From the NCBI GenBank assembly GCA_021786845.1, contig JAJYMO010000039.1:1-32366 (forward strand): a stretch of 32,366 nucleotides of DNA, written 5' to 3'. A program made the position numbers and the translations under genes. Of this stretch, positions 16,825-25,825 are shown one piece after another. The DNA comes from Pseudomonadota bacterium (GTDB taxonomy: Bacteria; Pseudomonadota; Gammaproteobacteria; Burkholderiales; Sulfuriferulaceae). Each line of letters begins with the position of its first letter. The stretch's first letter is position 1. The notes under the pieces were generated by a model, which was not told the DNA's origin, made no database searches, and saw only the letters and a list, made by a program, of their open reading frames with translations.

Positions 16825-18170
16825 AATTGTTGAACATTATTCTTGTTGTGTTGCTAAGCTGGCTACCTTGCACCGCAATGGCCGACAACAGCTTAAATGC
16901 AATACGGTATTGGCCGTCCATCGACTACAGCCGCATCACCCTTGAATCGCCTCAACCCATCGATTACAGCATGTTTGCGCTTGACCATCCCAAACGCTTG
17001 GTCATCGACTTAAAAGGTGTTCAGGCCAACAGCGCGCTACAGAATTTATGCGATAAAATCAATGCTGGCGGCGACCCCTGGATCAGCAAATTACGTTTCG
17101 CCACCAATCGCCCCAAAGTATTGCGCCTGGTCATGGAATTACGTGATGACGTCAAACCTACCAGCTTCAGCTTGCAACCTGTCGGTGATTATGCCTACCG
17201 GTTGGTCATGGACATCTACCCAGGAAATGCAACAACCAGCACGGCTTTTCACAACAAGGTCACAGCTGGGGTGAATCCAATACCGGTATCCGACACGAAC
17301 TCCAGCCATCAAATTGAAAATATCGTCCCGATTCAAGCGAATCCGCATGACACCGACAATCTGTCCACCACAAGCGATGAACCTACCCTTGCCAAATTAC
17401 TCAAAACGCCACCCCAGGATTTAAACCGCCATCATCAGCATATTGTGATCACACACCCCATTACCATTGTCATCGATCCTGGACATGGTGGTGAAGATCC
17501 CGGTGCACACGGACAAGGCGGCACTTTGGAGAAAAATGTCACCCTTGCCATTGCAAGACGGGTAGCCGCCAAACTGAATGCCATCAATAATGTTCATGCG
17601 CTACTCACTCGCAACGATGATGTTTTTATCCCACTGGCCGAACGGGTCAATAAAGCCCGGCGCTGGGGTGCCGATTTATTTGTCTCCATTCATGCCGACG
17701 CGTACATCACACCGGACGCCCACGGCTCCAGCGTCTTCACCTTATCGGAACATGGCGCCAGTAGCGCCGCCGCGCGCTGGCTCGCGAAATCTGAAAATGA
17801 AGCTGACTTGGTGGGCGGGGTCAACGTGGGCGTAAAAGACCGTGATCTGGCAAAAACGCTTCTCGATTTATCACAAACCGCCACTAACAATGACAGCCGT
17901 CATTTAGCACACAATGTGCTCGACCAATTGTCCGAAATTTGCCAATTGCACCATGACGGCGTGGAGCAGGCTGGGTTTGCAGTATTGAAAGCGCCCGACA
18001 TTCCATCGATTTTGGTTGAAACCGCTTTTATTTCCAATCCCGAAGAGGAAAAACGGCTTACCGATGACAACTACCAGAATCAACTTGCCAGCGCCATTGT
18101 CTCAGGGATACAACACTATTTCGCCAGCAATCCAGCCACCGCACGTGCCAATCTGGCAAAACAGCCGTAG
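16797..18170 (+). CDS. amiC: N-acetylmuramoyl-L-alanine amidase (AmiC type)
   Basis: Periplasmic zinc amidase that splits septal peptidoglycan during daughter-cell separation; 457 residues. A signal peptide (1-29, ending CTAMA) precedes an AMIN targeting domain (about 35-150), a Ser/Thr/His-rich linker and an Amidase_3 domain. Zinc and catalytic residues are visible in DPGHGG (227-232), E245 of LEKN, SIHADA (297-302) and VETAFISN (407-414). ATG 16797 is preceded by TTTAGG and supplies a basic signal N-region; ATG 16818 is an alternative. The gene overlaps tsaE and is followed by mutL after 46 bases. Confidence 0.94.
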   Translation: MRKQIDNMLKLLNIILVVLLSWLPCTAMADNSLNAIRYWPSIDYSRITLESPQPIDYSMFALDHPKRLVIDLKGVQANSALQNLCDKINAGGDPWISKLRFATNRPKVLRLVMELRDDVKPTSFSLQPVGDYAYRLVMDIYPGNATTSTAFHNKVTAGVNPIPVSDTNSSHQIENIVPIQANPHDTDNLSTTSDEPTLAKLLKTPPQDLNRHHQHIVITHPITIVIDPGHGGEDPGAHGQGGTLEKNVTLAIARRVAAKLNAINNVHALLTRNDDVFIPLAERVNKARRWGADLFVSIHADAYITPDAHGSSVFTLSEHGASSAAARWLAKSENEADLVGGVNVGVKDRDLAKTLLDLSQTATNNDSRHLAHNVLDQLSEICQLHHDGVEQAGFAVLKAPDIPSILVETAFISNPEEEKRLTDDNYQNQLASAIVSGIQHYFASNPATARANLAKQP

Positions 18171-18216
18171 AACACGCATTTTCTACGACACCTATCTCAA
18201 TATCTCAGGCCAAGTT

Positions 18217-20031
18217 ATGTCCACCATCCAGCAGCTTCCAGACTTACTCATCAGCCAAATTGCGGCGGGTGAAGTCGTTGAACGTCCGGCCTCCGCGCTC
18301 AAGGAACTGTTGGAAAACAGTTTGGATGCTGGGGCGACCGATCTGCGCATACAGCTGGAAGAGGGCGGCCTACAAGCTTTAAAGGTGGTAGATAACGGCC
18401 ACGGCATCATGGCCGATCAACTTGTCCTTGCACTCGCACGCCATGCCACCAGTAAAATTACCAGCCTGGATGACCTGGAAAGCGTCGCCAGCTTTGGATT
18501 CCGCGGCGAGGCACTGGCCAGCATGGCCGCCGTTTCCAAACTGCGTTTAGCCAGTCGCCATGCAAATACGCTCCACGCACATGAAATCTTTGCCGAAGGC
18601 GGCAAACTCGGTGCGACTGTTCCCTGTGCATTGAATGATGGCACGACAATAGAATTGCGAGAATTGTTTTTTAACACGCCCGCCCGTCGCAAATTCCTTA
18701 AATCCGCCTCCACCGAATATGCCCATTGCGACACGACGGTATTGCGCATAGCACTTGCCCGCCCCGATGTGTCCTTCACCCTCACGCACAATGGTCGCGT
18801 TCAACGGCAGTTGCGTGCCGAATCGCATGCCGAGCGCATGAAAACCCTGCTTGGCACAGAATTTTCTCAGGCGGCTCAAACGGTTCTGGTCACTGCGGGT
18901 CCGCTCAGTTTAAGTGGGTTGGTCGCATTACCCGCCTATGCGCGCACCGGTCGCGACATGCAGTTTCTGTATGTCAATGGTCGCTTTGTGCGAGATAAAT
19001 TACTCAGTCACGCATTGCGGCAGGCTTGGCAAGATGTGCTGCACCATGACAGGCATCCTGCCTACTGCCTGTTCCTCAACGTGGACTATACCGCCGTAGA
19101 CGTGAATGTTCATCCCACCAAAACCGAAGTGCGTTTTCGTGACAGCCGTGCAGTACATCAATTTGTTTACCATGCCGTCCAACAGGCATTGTCCAGCTCA
19201 GCCCAGATTTCTGCTGCCGTACCCGCTTCGTTGCGCCCGGCAATAGATGGCGCCTTCGATTCCGCCAGCACTTTTAGCTCAAGCCACGCCTTATCAAGCA
19301 GCGGCCCAACTCACACGGCATCCGCGCGCCACCCTTTTGCGCCACAACAAGGCCAATTCAGCCATTGGGTGGCGCAAACGCCACCGCCTTATGAACCCCA
19401 AACTGATTTAACGGATGCCGCGCCTGCGCCGCACATGCCTTCCGACGATCACCCGCTCGGTTACGCCATCGCACAACTGCATGGCATTTACTTGCTGGCA
19501 CAAAACCAGGCTGGTTTGGTGCTGGTGGACATGCACGCCGCGCACGAACGCATCCTTTATGAACGGCTAAAAACCTCCTTCGCACAACACAGTTTAGCCA
19601 GCCAGGTACTGCTCATTCCCATCACCTTTGAAACCTGCGCACTCAGCGTTGCCACTGCCATCGAACAGGCCGATTTTTTGCAAAGTCTTGGTTTACACAT
19701 CACACCGATTTCACCCACGACGTTGGCAGTGCGTAGCGTACCCCATTTGCTACAACATAGCGATCCCGCCCAACTGGCCCGTGACATCCTGCGTGACTTG
19801 GCAGAACATGGGCAAACCCATACGCTGGAAGAACGGCGCAATGAAATGCTCGCCACCCTGGCGTGCCATGGTGCTGTGCGTGCGCACCGCCAACTGTCCC
19901 TGAATGAAATGAATGCCCTGTTACGTGACATGGAAACCACCGAGCGTGCCAATCAATGCAACCATGGCCGCCCTACCTGGTTTCAGTTTAGCATCCAGGA
20001 ATTGGATAAGCTGTTTATGCGCGGGAAATAA
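18217..20031 (+). CDS. mutL: DNA mismatch repair protein MutL
   Basis: Mismatch-repair mediator of 604 residues. The GHKL ATPase motifs are ENSLDAGAT (33-41), DNGHGI (59-64) and GFRGEAL (94-100). A proline/serine-rich linker (about 330-410) leads to the C-terminal dimerisation domain. That domain has DMHAAHERILYE at 438-449, a version of the DQHA(X)2E(X)4E metal site, plus ACHGAVRA (549-556) and CNHGRP (581-586). It is therefore the endonuclease-competent type, as expected where MutH is absent. ATG 18217 matches the family N-terminus MSTIQQLPDLLISQIAAGEV. miaA and hfq, frequent downstream neighbours, do not follow here. Confidence 0.96.
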   Translation: MSTIQQLPDLLISQIAAGEVVERPASALKELLENSLDAGATDLRIQLEEGGLQALKVVDNGHGIMADQLVLALARHATSKITSLDDLESVASFGFRGEALASMAAVSKLRLASRHANTLHAHEIFAEGGKLGATVPCALNDGTTIELRELFFNTPARRKFLKSASTEYAHCDTTVLRIALARPDVSFTLTHNGRVQRQLRAESHAERMKTLLGTEFSQAAQTVLVTAGPLSLSGLVALPAYARTGRDMQFLYVNGRFVRDKLLSHALRQAWQDVLHHDRHPAYCLFLNVDYTAVDVNVHPTKTEVRFRDSRAVHQFVYHAVQQALSSSAQISAAVPASLRPAIDGAFDSASTFSSSHALSSSGPTHTASARHPFAPQQGQFSHWVAQTPPPYEPQTDLTDAAPAPHMPSDDHPLGYAIAQLHGIYLLAQNQAGLVLVDMHAAHERILYERLKTSFAQHSLASQVLLIPITFETCALSVATAIEQADFLQSLGLHITPISPTTLAVRSVPHLLQHSDPAQLARDILRDLAEHGQTHTLEERRNEMLATLACHGAVRAHRQLSLNEMNALLRDMETTERANQCNHGRPTWFQFSIQELDKLFMRGK

Positions 20032-20434
20032 TCTGTGCGGAATTCAACGCGGATAAACTTGGGTGATCATCATCCGCTTAGTCAGAATTTTGCGCCCGAA
20101 GCGCCCTTGAAACTCAAACGATGGATTTGTTCCGCTGTACGCACAGCAAATTAATTGTTGAAAAAATTCAAATAGCCACATGACCTCAGCCCATTCAATT
20201 CATCTGTATTTTCACACGCGCCGAGTTACAGGCGGCATCTTGTTAGGCAATTGTTTTTAAATGCAAAAATAACAGGAAAATATCCTGTTGAAAACAGAAA
20301 TGAAATTGACAACAAGGCGTGTAAACTGTCACTGTCATAGCAAGCAAAGTGACATCACTCATACCAGACGATCACATCGCCAACCTGAAACACCATGGTA
20401 ATTCGACATAATTTTATAAAAAGGGAAACATAAT
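20032..20434. other. 403-bp intergenic region
   Basis: No gene is seen. A perfect 7-bp stem (AACAGGA/TCCTGTT) with a 5-base loop lies at 20271-20289. A TTGACA word occurs near 20307, but without a well-spaced -10. The region becomes increasingly AT-rich toward the next gene. Confidence 0.5.
20271..20289 (-). terminator. Hairpin with a T-rich flank on the - strand
   Basis: The stem AACAGGA/TCCTGTT with loop AAATA is followed, read leftward, by ATTTTTG. It would end leftward transcription, but no leftward gene precedes it. It may also end mutL read-through in the other direction, although there it lacks a T-run. Confidence 0.3.
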
Positions 20435-20878
20435 ATGAATTACAGTCGCACTTTTCATACAGTGATAGATGCCTTTTCAGAAATATTAATTCTGAGCATT
20501 CCCGTATTTATTTATCTTTTTTTCATTATAATCAGAATATATAGTGGCCAAATTGCTGATATAAGCCTTGAAATGTCACTCATGTCAATTATTTATTATG
20601 CTGACTCAGTATTGATAGTAAAAAAATTAACGCCTGGATCTTTAAGTATGGGCAGCAATGTTTTGCTTATTATTTTAATTATATTCTCGTCTTCCCTGTT
20701 TACACTTGAGCTGCTTTCCAATGGCACACATACGGCGACAATCATAGACAGATTAAGTGCAGGGGCCTTCAGAGATATGCAGGTTGCCAATACCGTCTTG
20801 ATTATTACCGGCTTTACGACCAATTTTCTTCTCAGAATTATCGTTAGCTCCCAGAGCAACAAAACTGGGGATGCGTGA
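20435..20878 (+). CDS. Small integral membrane protein, unknown function
   Basis: A 147-residue protein with at least three hydrophobic helices (about 16-34, 75-94 and 118-138) and possibly a weaker one near 47-61. AAGGG lies upstream of the ATG at a reasonable distance. I recognise no family. The gene is strikingly AT-rich and Ile-rich compared with mutL and rpoH on either side, which suggests recent acquisition. It has no operon partners. Confidence 0.65.
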   Translation: MNYSRTFHTVIDAFSEILILSIPVFIYLFFIIIRIYSGQIADISLEMSLMSIIYYADSVLIVKKLTPGSLSMGSNVLLIILIIFSSSLFTLELLSNGTHTATIIDRLSAGAFRDMQVANTVLIITGFTTNFLLRIIVSSQSNKTGDA

Positions 20879-21051
20879 ATAGATGCCATAGGCTAAACAA
20901 AATATGTACGCCATCAAACTGACGGCGAGCGGAATTTATGTTACGGTTAAAACATTAACCTGATTTTCACCCTCTACGACACGGGAACTTTGCGCCCATG
21001 GCACACTCATAGAAACGGTGATAAAATTGTGCTTATGGAGGCGAAACTGTT

Positions 21052-21906
21052 ATGACCAATACAATGACACTACCAGTATTAAGTAACCATGCCACCAGTT
21101 TGGAAAGTTACATTTATACTGTAAACAATTACCCGATACTGAGCCAGGAGGAAGAGACTTCGCTTGCCTACCGTTTACGTGATCAGCAGGATGTCGACGC
21201 TGCCGGACGCTTGGTGATGTCGCATTTGCGTGTAGTGGTCAGCATCGCACGCAAATACATCGGCTATGGCTTGCCGCAGGCTGATCTTATCCAGGAAGGC
21301 AACATTGGCTTGATGAAGGCGGTTAAACGGTTTGATCCTGACCGTGGTGTACGTCTAGTCTCTTTTGCGATGCATTGGATTAGGGCGGAAATTCACGAAT
21401 ACGTATTACGCAATTGGCGAATGGTGAAAATTGCCACCACCAAAGGGCAGCGAAAATTATTTTTTAATCTGCGCAGTTTGAAACAGAACAGTCACAGCTT
21501 GACCCATACCGAGGCAGAGGCGATGGCCAAAGAATTGGGTGTCAAACGTGAAGAAGTTCTGGAAATGGAAACACGTTTTAGCGGGCAGGACGTCGCTTTG
21601 GATACCAGCTTTGAAGATGGTGAAGAAGCTTTTACACCCATTGCTTATTTATCAGACCCTGAAGCAGAGCCCTCACGAATTCTTGAGCGTGCTGCTGCAG
21701 AACGTTTGGCTGGATCAGGGTTAAGCGAAGCATTGTGCCAGCTTGATCCCCGTAGCCAACGCATTGTTCAAGCGCGCTGGCTCAATGAGGAAAACCCTTC
21801 TACGTTGCATGAATTAGCTGCAGAATTTGGTATTTCAGCTGAACGGGTGCGGCAAATTGAAAACAAGGCCATCTTGAAATTGCGCCAAGCGCTGAAAACT
21901 GCTTAA
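21052..21906 (+). CDS. rpoH: RNA polymerase sigma-32 factor RpoH
   Basis: Alternative sigma factor for heat-shock genes, 284 residues. Region 2 contains the core-binding DLIQEGNIGLMKAVKRFDP and the -10 recognition stretch VSFAMHWIRAEIHEYVLRNWR. The RpoH box QRKLFFNLR at 133-141 separates it from the primary sigma factors. Region 4.2 includes ISAERVRQIENKAILKLR. GGAGG lies about 9 bases before the ATG. The upstream 170 bases may hold the promoter and a translational thermosensor, but I could not fold it reliably. Confidence 0.96.
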   Translation: MTNTMTLPVLSNHATSLESYIYTVNNYPILSQEEETSLAYRLRDQQDVDAAGRLVMSHLRVVVSIARKYIGYGLPQADLIQEGNIGLMKAVKRFDPDRGVRLVSFAMHWIRAEIHEYVLRNWRMVKIATTKGQRKLFFNLRSLKQNSHSLTHTEAEAMAKELGVKREEVLEMETRFSGQDVALDTSFEDGEEAFTPIAYLSDPEAEPSRILERAAAERLAGSGLSEALCQLDPRSQRIVQARWLNEENPSTLHELAAEFGISAERVRQIENKAILKLRQALKTA

Positions 21907-22212
21907 TGCTTACGCCGTCATTTTAACAACTGCGGGATTCAATCCCATGGGGGGGCGACCTGAGACAGGGTGAAATGAGTTCGTTAAAGTGCGTGCCCAG
22001 CACGCCACCTTTAACTCAGGTACGCCTCTTTGCCGCAACACATGAGCCATCGTTTTCACCATTTTGGGGCAGTGAAAAACCTCTCCCACAAAATGGGCAA
22101 ATGAACTATCCCGGCCTTGCACCACGGGGTGAAGACTGAAAAAACTCATTCAACCCGCTTCATTCACACCATTGATTTCCAAGTCCGGCCTCCAACCAGC
22201 ATCAGTAAAGAA
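21907..22212. other. Region between rpoH and the small-peptide genes
   Basis: A short GGGATT-C-AATCCC inverted repeat lies about 30 bases after the rpoH stop. The only sizeable open frame is the doubtful leftward 79-codon frame at 21910-22149, listed separately. No other feature is seen. Confidence 0.45.
21910..22149 (-). CDS. Doubtful small protein, unknown
   Basis: A 79-codon leftward frame from ATG 22149 that stops 3 bases from the rpoH stop. The composition is fairly protein-like (cysteines in FHCPKM and VACWAR), but there is no good ribosome binding site and no family that I recognise. It may be a gene remnant or chance. Confidence 0.22.
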   Translation of the reverse strand: MSFFSLHPVVQGRDSSFAHFVGEVFHCPKMVKTMAHVLRQRGVPELKVACWARTLTNSFHPVSGRPPMGLNPAVVKMTA

Positions 22213-22317
22213 TTACCAACGAAAAATCACCGAAAAAAAACTCAACCAAGCCATAACAATCAGGCCCACAATGATGGTTAGGGGGAAATTGGCTTTACCA
22301 AAAAAATATTGAACCAT
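22213..22317 (-). CDS. Single-helix membrane peptide A beside the cbb3 locus
   Basis: A 34-residue peptide with a short N-terminus containing FGKANFP, one membrane helix (about 11-32, with LIVMAWLSFFSV) and an FRW end. GGCAAGGAG lies 7 bases before the ATG, a strong ribosome binding site. It is clearly paralogous to peptide B at 22567-22674: both share FGK, NFP, LIV and AWLSF in register. An extended -10 promoter lies just upstream. Placement after ccoS suggests an accessory subunit of the cbb3 oxidase comparable in kind to CcoM, but homology to CcoM is not evident, so the role is inferred only from location. Confidence 0.7.
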   Translation of the reverse strand: MVQYFFGKANFPLTIIVGLIVMAWLSFFSVIFRW

Positions 22318-22364
22318 TGCGATACTCCTTGCCCAGTTAAAAGAGTTAACTATCTATTTGTCAC

Positions 22365-22373
22365 ATATTAGCA
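22365..22373 (-). promoter_or_regulatory. Extended -10 promoter of membrane peptide A
   Basis: On the - strand the motif TGC-TAATAT (22373-22365) fits an extended -10 element. It predicts a start near 22358, about 40 bases before the ATG at 22317. The -35 is weak (TTGCAA at 20 bases). Peptide A may therefore be transcribed separately from peptide B. Confidence 0.45.
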
Positions 22374-22566
22374 CAACTAAATAACAATTCTTGCAACACA
22401 TACAAAGAATTTAAGAGGTATTTATATCATTTCACGAAAACCAGCCAGTAAGTCCTGGTCACACAGTCGTGGAAGACATTCATTGTTACAAAAAAAATTT
22501 TAAATCAAACCAGCATGCCACGTGCATGCCTGCCTGACATCATCTCTTCAATGATAAAACATGAAA

Positions 22567-22674
22567 TCAAGAAGCGATCACCACCGAAAGAAAACTTAAC
22601 CATGCCGTGACAATTAAAGCCACAACCAGGATCATAGGAAAATTGGTGCTTTTACCGAACATAAATTCTTTCAT
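22567..22674 (-). CDS. Single-helix membrane peptide B beside the cbb3 locus
   Basis: A 35-residue peptide, MKEFMFGKSTNFP followed by one membrane helix (about 13-34, containing LIVTAWLSFLSVV). AGGGAGAG stands 5 bases before the ATG. It aligns with peptide A over its full length with conserved FGK, NFP, LIV and AWLSF. The gene lies 149 bases downstream of ccoS on the same strand. The shared AWLSF-S-V core suggests a helix packing against a larger membrane complex, and the cbb3 oxidase is the obvious candidate. Function is not demonstrated. Confidence 0.72.
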   Translation of the reverse strand: MKEFMFGKSTNFPMILVVALIVTAWLSFLSVVIAS

Positions 22675-22823
22675 TTATCTCTCCCTGATTTAACCCAAAT
22701 AACTTGTTTTGCGGCATCTGTGAACCGATGCAGGCGCAGAAAAATATGCAGGCTTAATTGGCGACAATATCAACATCGACTAAAAAACCGGACAGCACGC
22801 TGGAATTCTAACACAAACTGCGC

Positions 22824-23045
22824 TTAATGTGATTTTGAAACAGGCGTGTCATCCAGCGTTGTCGCATTAATAACAACCTGATTCCCCGGCAAAAGCGGGT
22901 CATCCTCGTCCATTAAAATACGCTGTGCAGGCCCTTCCAAATCTTCAAACTGCCCACTTTTAATTGCCCAAAAAATACCCAGCACCAGAAACGCAATAAA
23001 TAGACTGGTCATGGCCAGCAAATACACCAAAGTTGAAGTAATCAT
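22824..23045 (-). CDS. ccoS: cbb3-type cytochrome oxidase assembly protein CcoS
   Basis: A 73-residue single-helix membrane protein needed to insert cofactors (heme b, copper) into cbb3 oxidase. The helix at about 6-28 is followed by the family signature FWAIKSGQFEDLEGPAQRIL and an acidic DEDDP stretch. It lies 271 bases after ccoI on the same strand, separated by a hairpin. Its C-terminal tail after LPGNQ is longer than the minimal family core. Confidence 0.92.
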   Translation of the reverse strand: MITSTLVYLLAMTSLFIAFLVLGIFWAIKSGQFEDLEGPAQRILMDEDDPLLPGNQVVINATTLDDTPVSKSH

Positions 23046-23080
23046 TTAGGGCTCATAATCAGTAATTTAAAATTAATGGG

Positions 23081-23102
23081 GGGTCGCTTTGGGATGCGAC
23101 CC
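23081..23102 (-). terminator. Hairpin between ccoI and ccoS
   Basis: GGGTCGC/GCGACCC forms a perfect 7-bp stem with an 8-base loop. On the transcribed (-) strand it is followed by CCC and an AT-rich run, not a clean T-tract. It may act as a partial terminator or as an RNA-processing stem that sets the ccoS level. The surrounding 271-base gap has no supported gene. Confidence 0.4.
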
Positions 23103-23316
23103 AAGGCGCGAGACATGCGGTTGTATCACTCACAACAAGCGGTTTGCTGCGTCGGGATGTGCGCAAACAAAGCGACTCCAATCCGGAAGGTTGCCATGTA
23201 TTTGTGTGTCCGCAATGTCGCAAAGCTTGCGAATGGAACAACCATTTGCCGCGCTTTACACTTTGCATCTATCACAAATACACGACAACATAAGTCAAAC
23301 TTTTTTTCACAACCGC

Positions 23317-25734
23317 TCAACGCAACCTTAACGCATTTAATACCACAATCAGCGAACTAAAAGACATGCCCAATGCAGCCAGCCAGGGTGACACATAGCC
23401 CAACGCTGCCATAGGCAGTGCGACCAGATTATAAACCAATGCCCACCATAAATTTTGGTGCATCACTTTCCGTGTCGCCATGCTGGTTTCTATCGCACCA
23501 GCCACATCCAGCAACCGGCTTGAAAGCAGCACAATGTCACTGCTTTGACTGGTCACATCGACACCAGTTCCCACGGCAAATGAAACTTGTGCACCAGCGA
23601 GTACTGGCGCGTCGTTCACGCCATCACCCACCATCGCTACCACAGCACCTTCTGCTTGTAATGATTTGATGTAATTTAATTTATTGGCGGGGCTTTGTCC
23701 ATAATAATAATTATTCACATTCAGCTGGTGCGCTGTATAGGCCACAGCAGACTCAGCATCTCCCGACAGAATACTCAGCGTCATGCCACGCGCTTGTAAT
23801 GCCTGGATTGCGATCAGCGCGTCATCCCGCAACCGGTCTTGCAAGACAAACAGCGCCAAAAGTTTTTTTTCATCTCGTAACCAGACGCAGGTTGCGCCTG
23901 GGAATATCAAAAGTTGTTCCGCTTCCATGGTTGAGTCGCCGTGACCAACGAACATAGCGTTACCTAATTGATACGACTTACCCTCTATCCGTGCCGATAT
24001 CCCTTGCCCGGGTGTATTGCTGATAAGGTCTACCGCAAACAACGACTGCTTGCTCACCCGGGAAAGAAATGCCTGCGCAACAGGATGTGAAGAGGCCTGT
24101 TCCAAACTTGCCGCAAGACGAATGCTCTGCGCCTCATCGATTTCAGACAAAGGCAAAACCGCGACGATTTGAGGTTTGCCCATGGTCAAAGTGCCTGTTT
24201 TATCAAATACCACATGATTGACATGGGCCAAAGTTTCTAATGCATGGCCGCGCATAACTAAAATACCCTGACGAATCAGATGAGAACCAGACGCCGCCAA
24301 TGCGGCAGGCACAGCCAAAGACAGGGCACAGGGACAGGTCACCACCAAAACAGACAACACAATTTCAAATGCTCGCTGGCGATCATGCCATAACCAAAAT
24401 AGATAGACCAACAGCGCGAACCCCAATAACCCCCAGGTAAACCAGGCGGCCACTTGATCAGCCAGTTGGGCGATTTTTGGTTTTTCGGCTTGTGCTTTAT
24501 CGACCAAACGCACAATACCCGCCAGGACTGTGTGTTCACCCACACCGCCAACCCGAATGACCACCGGGCTATCCAGATTGATACTGCCTGCAATGACCTT
24601 GGCACCGGCCTGCTTGCTGACGGGTCGAGATTCACCCGTCAGCAAGGCTTCATCTGCACTGGTTTGCCCATCCAGTACCTCTCCATCTGCGGCAAAGGTT
24701 TCTCCAGCCTTAACCAAAATGTGATCGCCAACCAGCAATTCCAGCACTGGCACATATGCCTGCTGCCCGTCTCTCACCCGTAAAGCCATCGCGGGTTGCA
24801 ACTTCAATAAATTTTCAGCTGCTTCAACAGATTTTTCCTGGGCACCCGTTTCCAGCATGCGCGACGCCAGCAAAAAAAGGGTAAACATGGCGATGGTGTC
24901 ATAATATACCGACGTACCACCCATCATGGTGACCCATAAACTGCCGACAAATGCACTTAAGATAGCCAACGACACGGGCACATCCATATTCAAGTGCTTT
25001 GAACGCAAGCCACTCCACGCCGAACGATAAAAAGGAGTCGCCGCAAAGAACACCACCGGCAAAATCAGGAACAGGCTGAACCAGCGCAATAATTTTTGTG
25101 TGCTGGCATCTATGCCATACCGGCTACCCGCGTAAAGCGCAACGGCGATCATCATCACTTGTGCAGAGGCAATTCCTGCAATAGCCAACCGCTGCAGTTC
25201 TTTTTTGCGCCGTTGTTGTCGATACGCATCTGCCTGACGTGCGTTATAAGGATGCGCGTTGTAACCCAACAATTGAATTTCTTGCAAAATGCGTGACAGG
25301 TTGATGTATCGCGCATCCCAACTCACACGTGCACGATGGCTGGAATAATTCACATCAACGGTTAACACTCCCGTCAATTGCCTGAGATGCCGTTCATTCA
25401 ACCACACACAGGCCGCACAAGTAATACCTTCCAGAATAAGCACCGCCTCTTTGGCATATTCACTCGTTTGAATCACGAAGCTGCGTTGAATTTCGGGGTG
25501 ATCATACAAAGCCAGTTTTTGAAGCACCTCGGGCAACACCTCTTGTCCACTGGCAGGCATCGCGGTGCGGTTCTGATAATAGTCGCTGAGACCGTTGTCC
25601 ACAATGGCTTGCGCCACAGCCAGGCAACCTCGACAACACATACGACGCTGCTGCGAACTGATCAAAACAGCAAAGTCAGTATGTGGCGGGACTGGCAGGC
25701 CACAATGGTAGCAATCGCCCTCTTGCTCAGCCAT
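23317..25734 (-). CDS. ccoI: Copper-translocating P-type ATPase CcoI (FixI)
   Basis: Inner-membrane P1B-type ATPase that exports copper toward assembly of the CcoN CuB site; 805 residues. The N-terminus has CYHCG and a CCRGC cluster (DUF2318-like/FixI-type Cys-rich region), then an HMA domain with CAAC at 106-109. The membrane core includes CPC at 467-469, the phosphorylation motif DKTGTLT from D511, SSHPVAQAF and GDGVNDAP. ATG 25734 was chosen (MAEQEGDCYHCG); an in-frame TTG at 25764 is less likely. It is 91 bases after ccoH. Confidence 0.95.
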   Translation of the reverse strand: MAEQEGDCYHCGLPVPPHTDFAVLISSQQRRMCCRGCLAVAQAIVDNGLSDYYQNRTAMPASGQEVLPEVLQKLALYDHPEIQRSFVIQTSEYAKEAVLILEGITCAACVWLNERHLRQLTGVLTVDVNYSSHRARVSWDARYINLSRILQEIQLLGYNAHPYNARQADAYRQQRRKKELQRLAIAGIASAQVMMIAVALYAGSRYGIDASTQKLLRWFSLFLILPVVFFAATPFYRSAWSGLRSKHLNMDVPVSLAILSAFVGSLWVTMMGGTSVYYDTIAMFTLFLLASRMLETGAQEKSVEAAENLLKLQPAMALRVRDGQQAYVPVLELLVGDHILVKAGETFAADGEVLDGQTSADEALLTGESRPVSKQAGAKVIAGSINLDSPVVIRVGGVGEHTVLAGIVRLVDKAQAEKPKIAQLADQVAAWFTWGLLGFALLVYLFWLWHDRQRAFEIVLSVLVVTCPCALSLAVPAALAASGSHLIRQGILVMRGHALETLAHVNHVVFDKTGTLTMGKPQIVAVLPLSEIDEAQSIRLAASLEQASSHPVAQAFLSRVSKQSLFAVDLISNTPGQGISARIEGKSYQLGNAMFVGHGDSTMEAEQLLIFPGATCVWLRDEKKLLALFVLQDRLRDDALIAIQALQARGMTLSILSGDAESAVAYTAHQLNVNNYYYGQSPANKLNYIKSLQAEGAVVAMVGDGVNDAPVLAGAQVSFAVGTGVDVTSQSSDIVLLSSRLLDVAGAIETSMATRKVMHQNLWWALVYNLVALPMAALGYVSPWLAALGMSFSSLIVVLNALRLR

Positions 25735-25825
25735 TAAGATGACAGCCCCGATATTGGCAACCAAATTTCACAAAAATGAAAACTTGTTGGGCACTGGCTC
25801 AGTGTATTTGTATTCATTGCATCAA

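Noticed and set aside
18171-20434. Loss of miaA/hfq after mutL as a notable deletion
   Set aside because: Gene order downstream of mutL varies widely among betaproteobacteria, so absence here is not informative on its own.
23089-23331. 80-codon frame and overlapping small frames in the ccoI-ccoS gap
   Set aside because: Cys/Arg/Ser-rich translation without family signs, begins in a hairpin and lacks a ribosome binding site.
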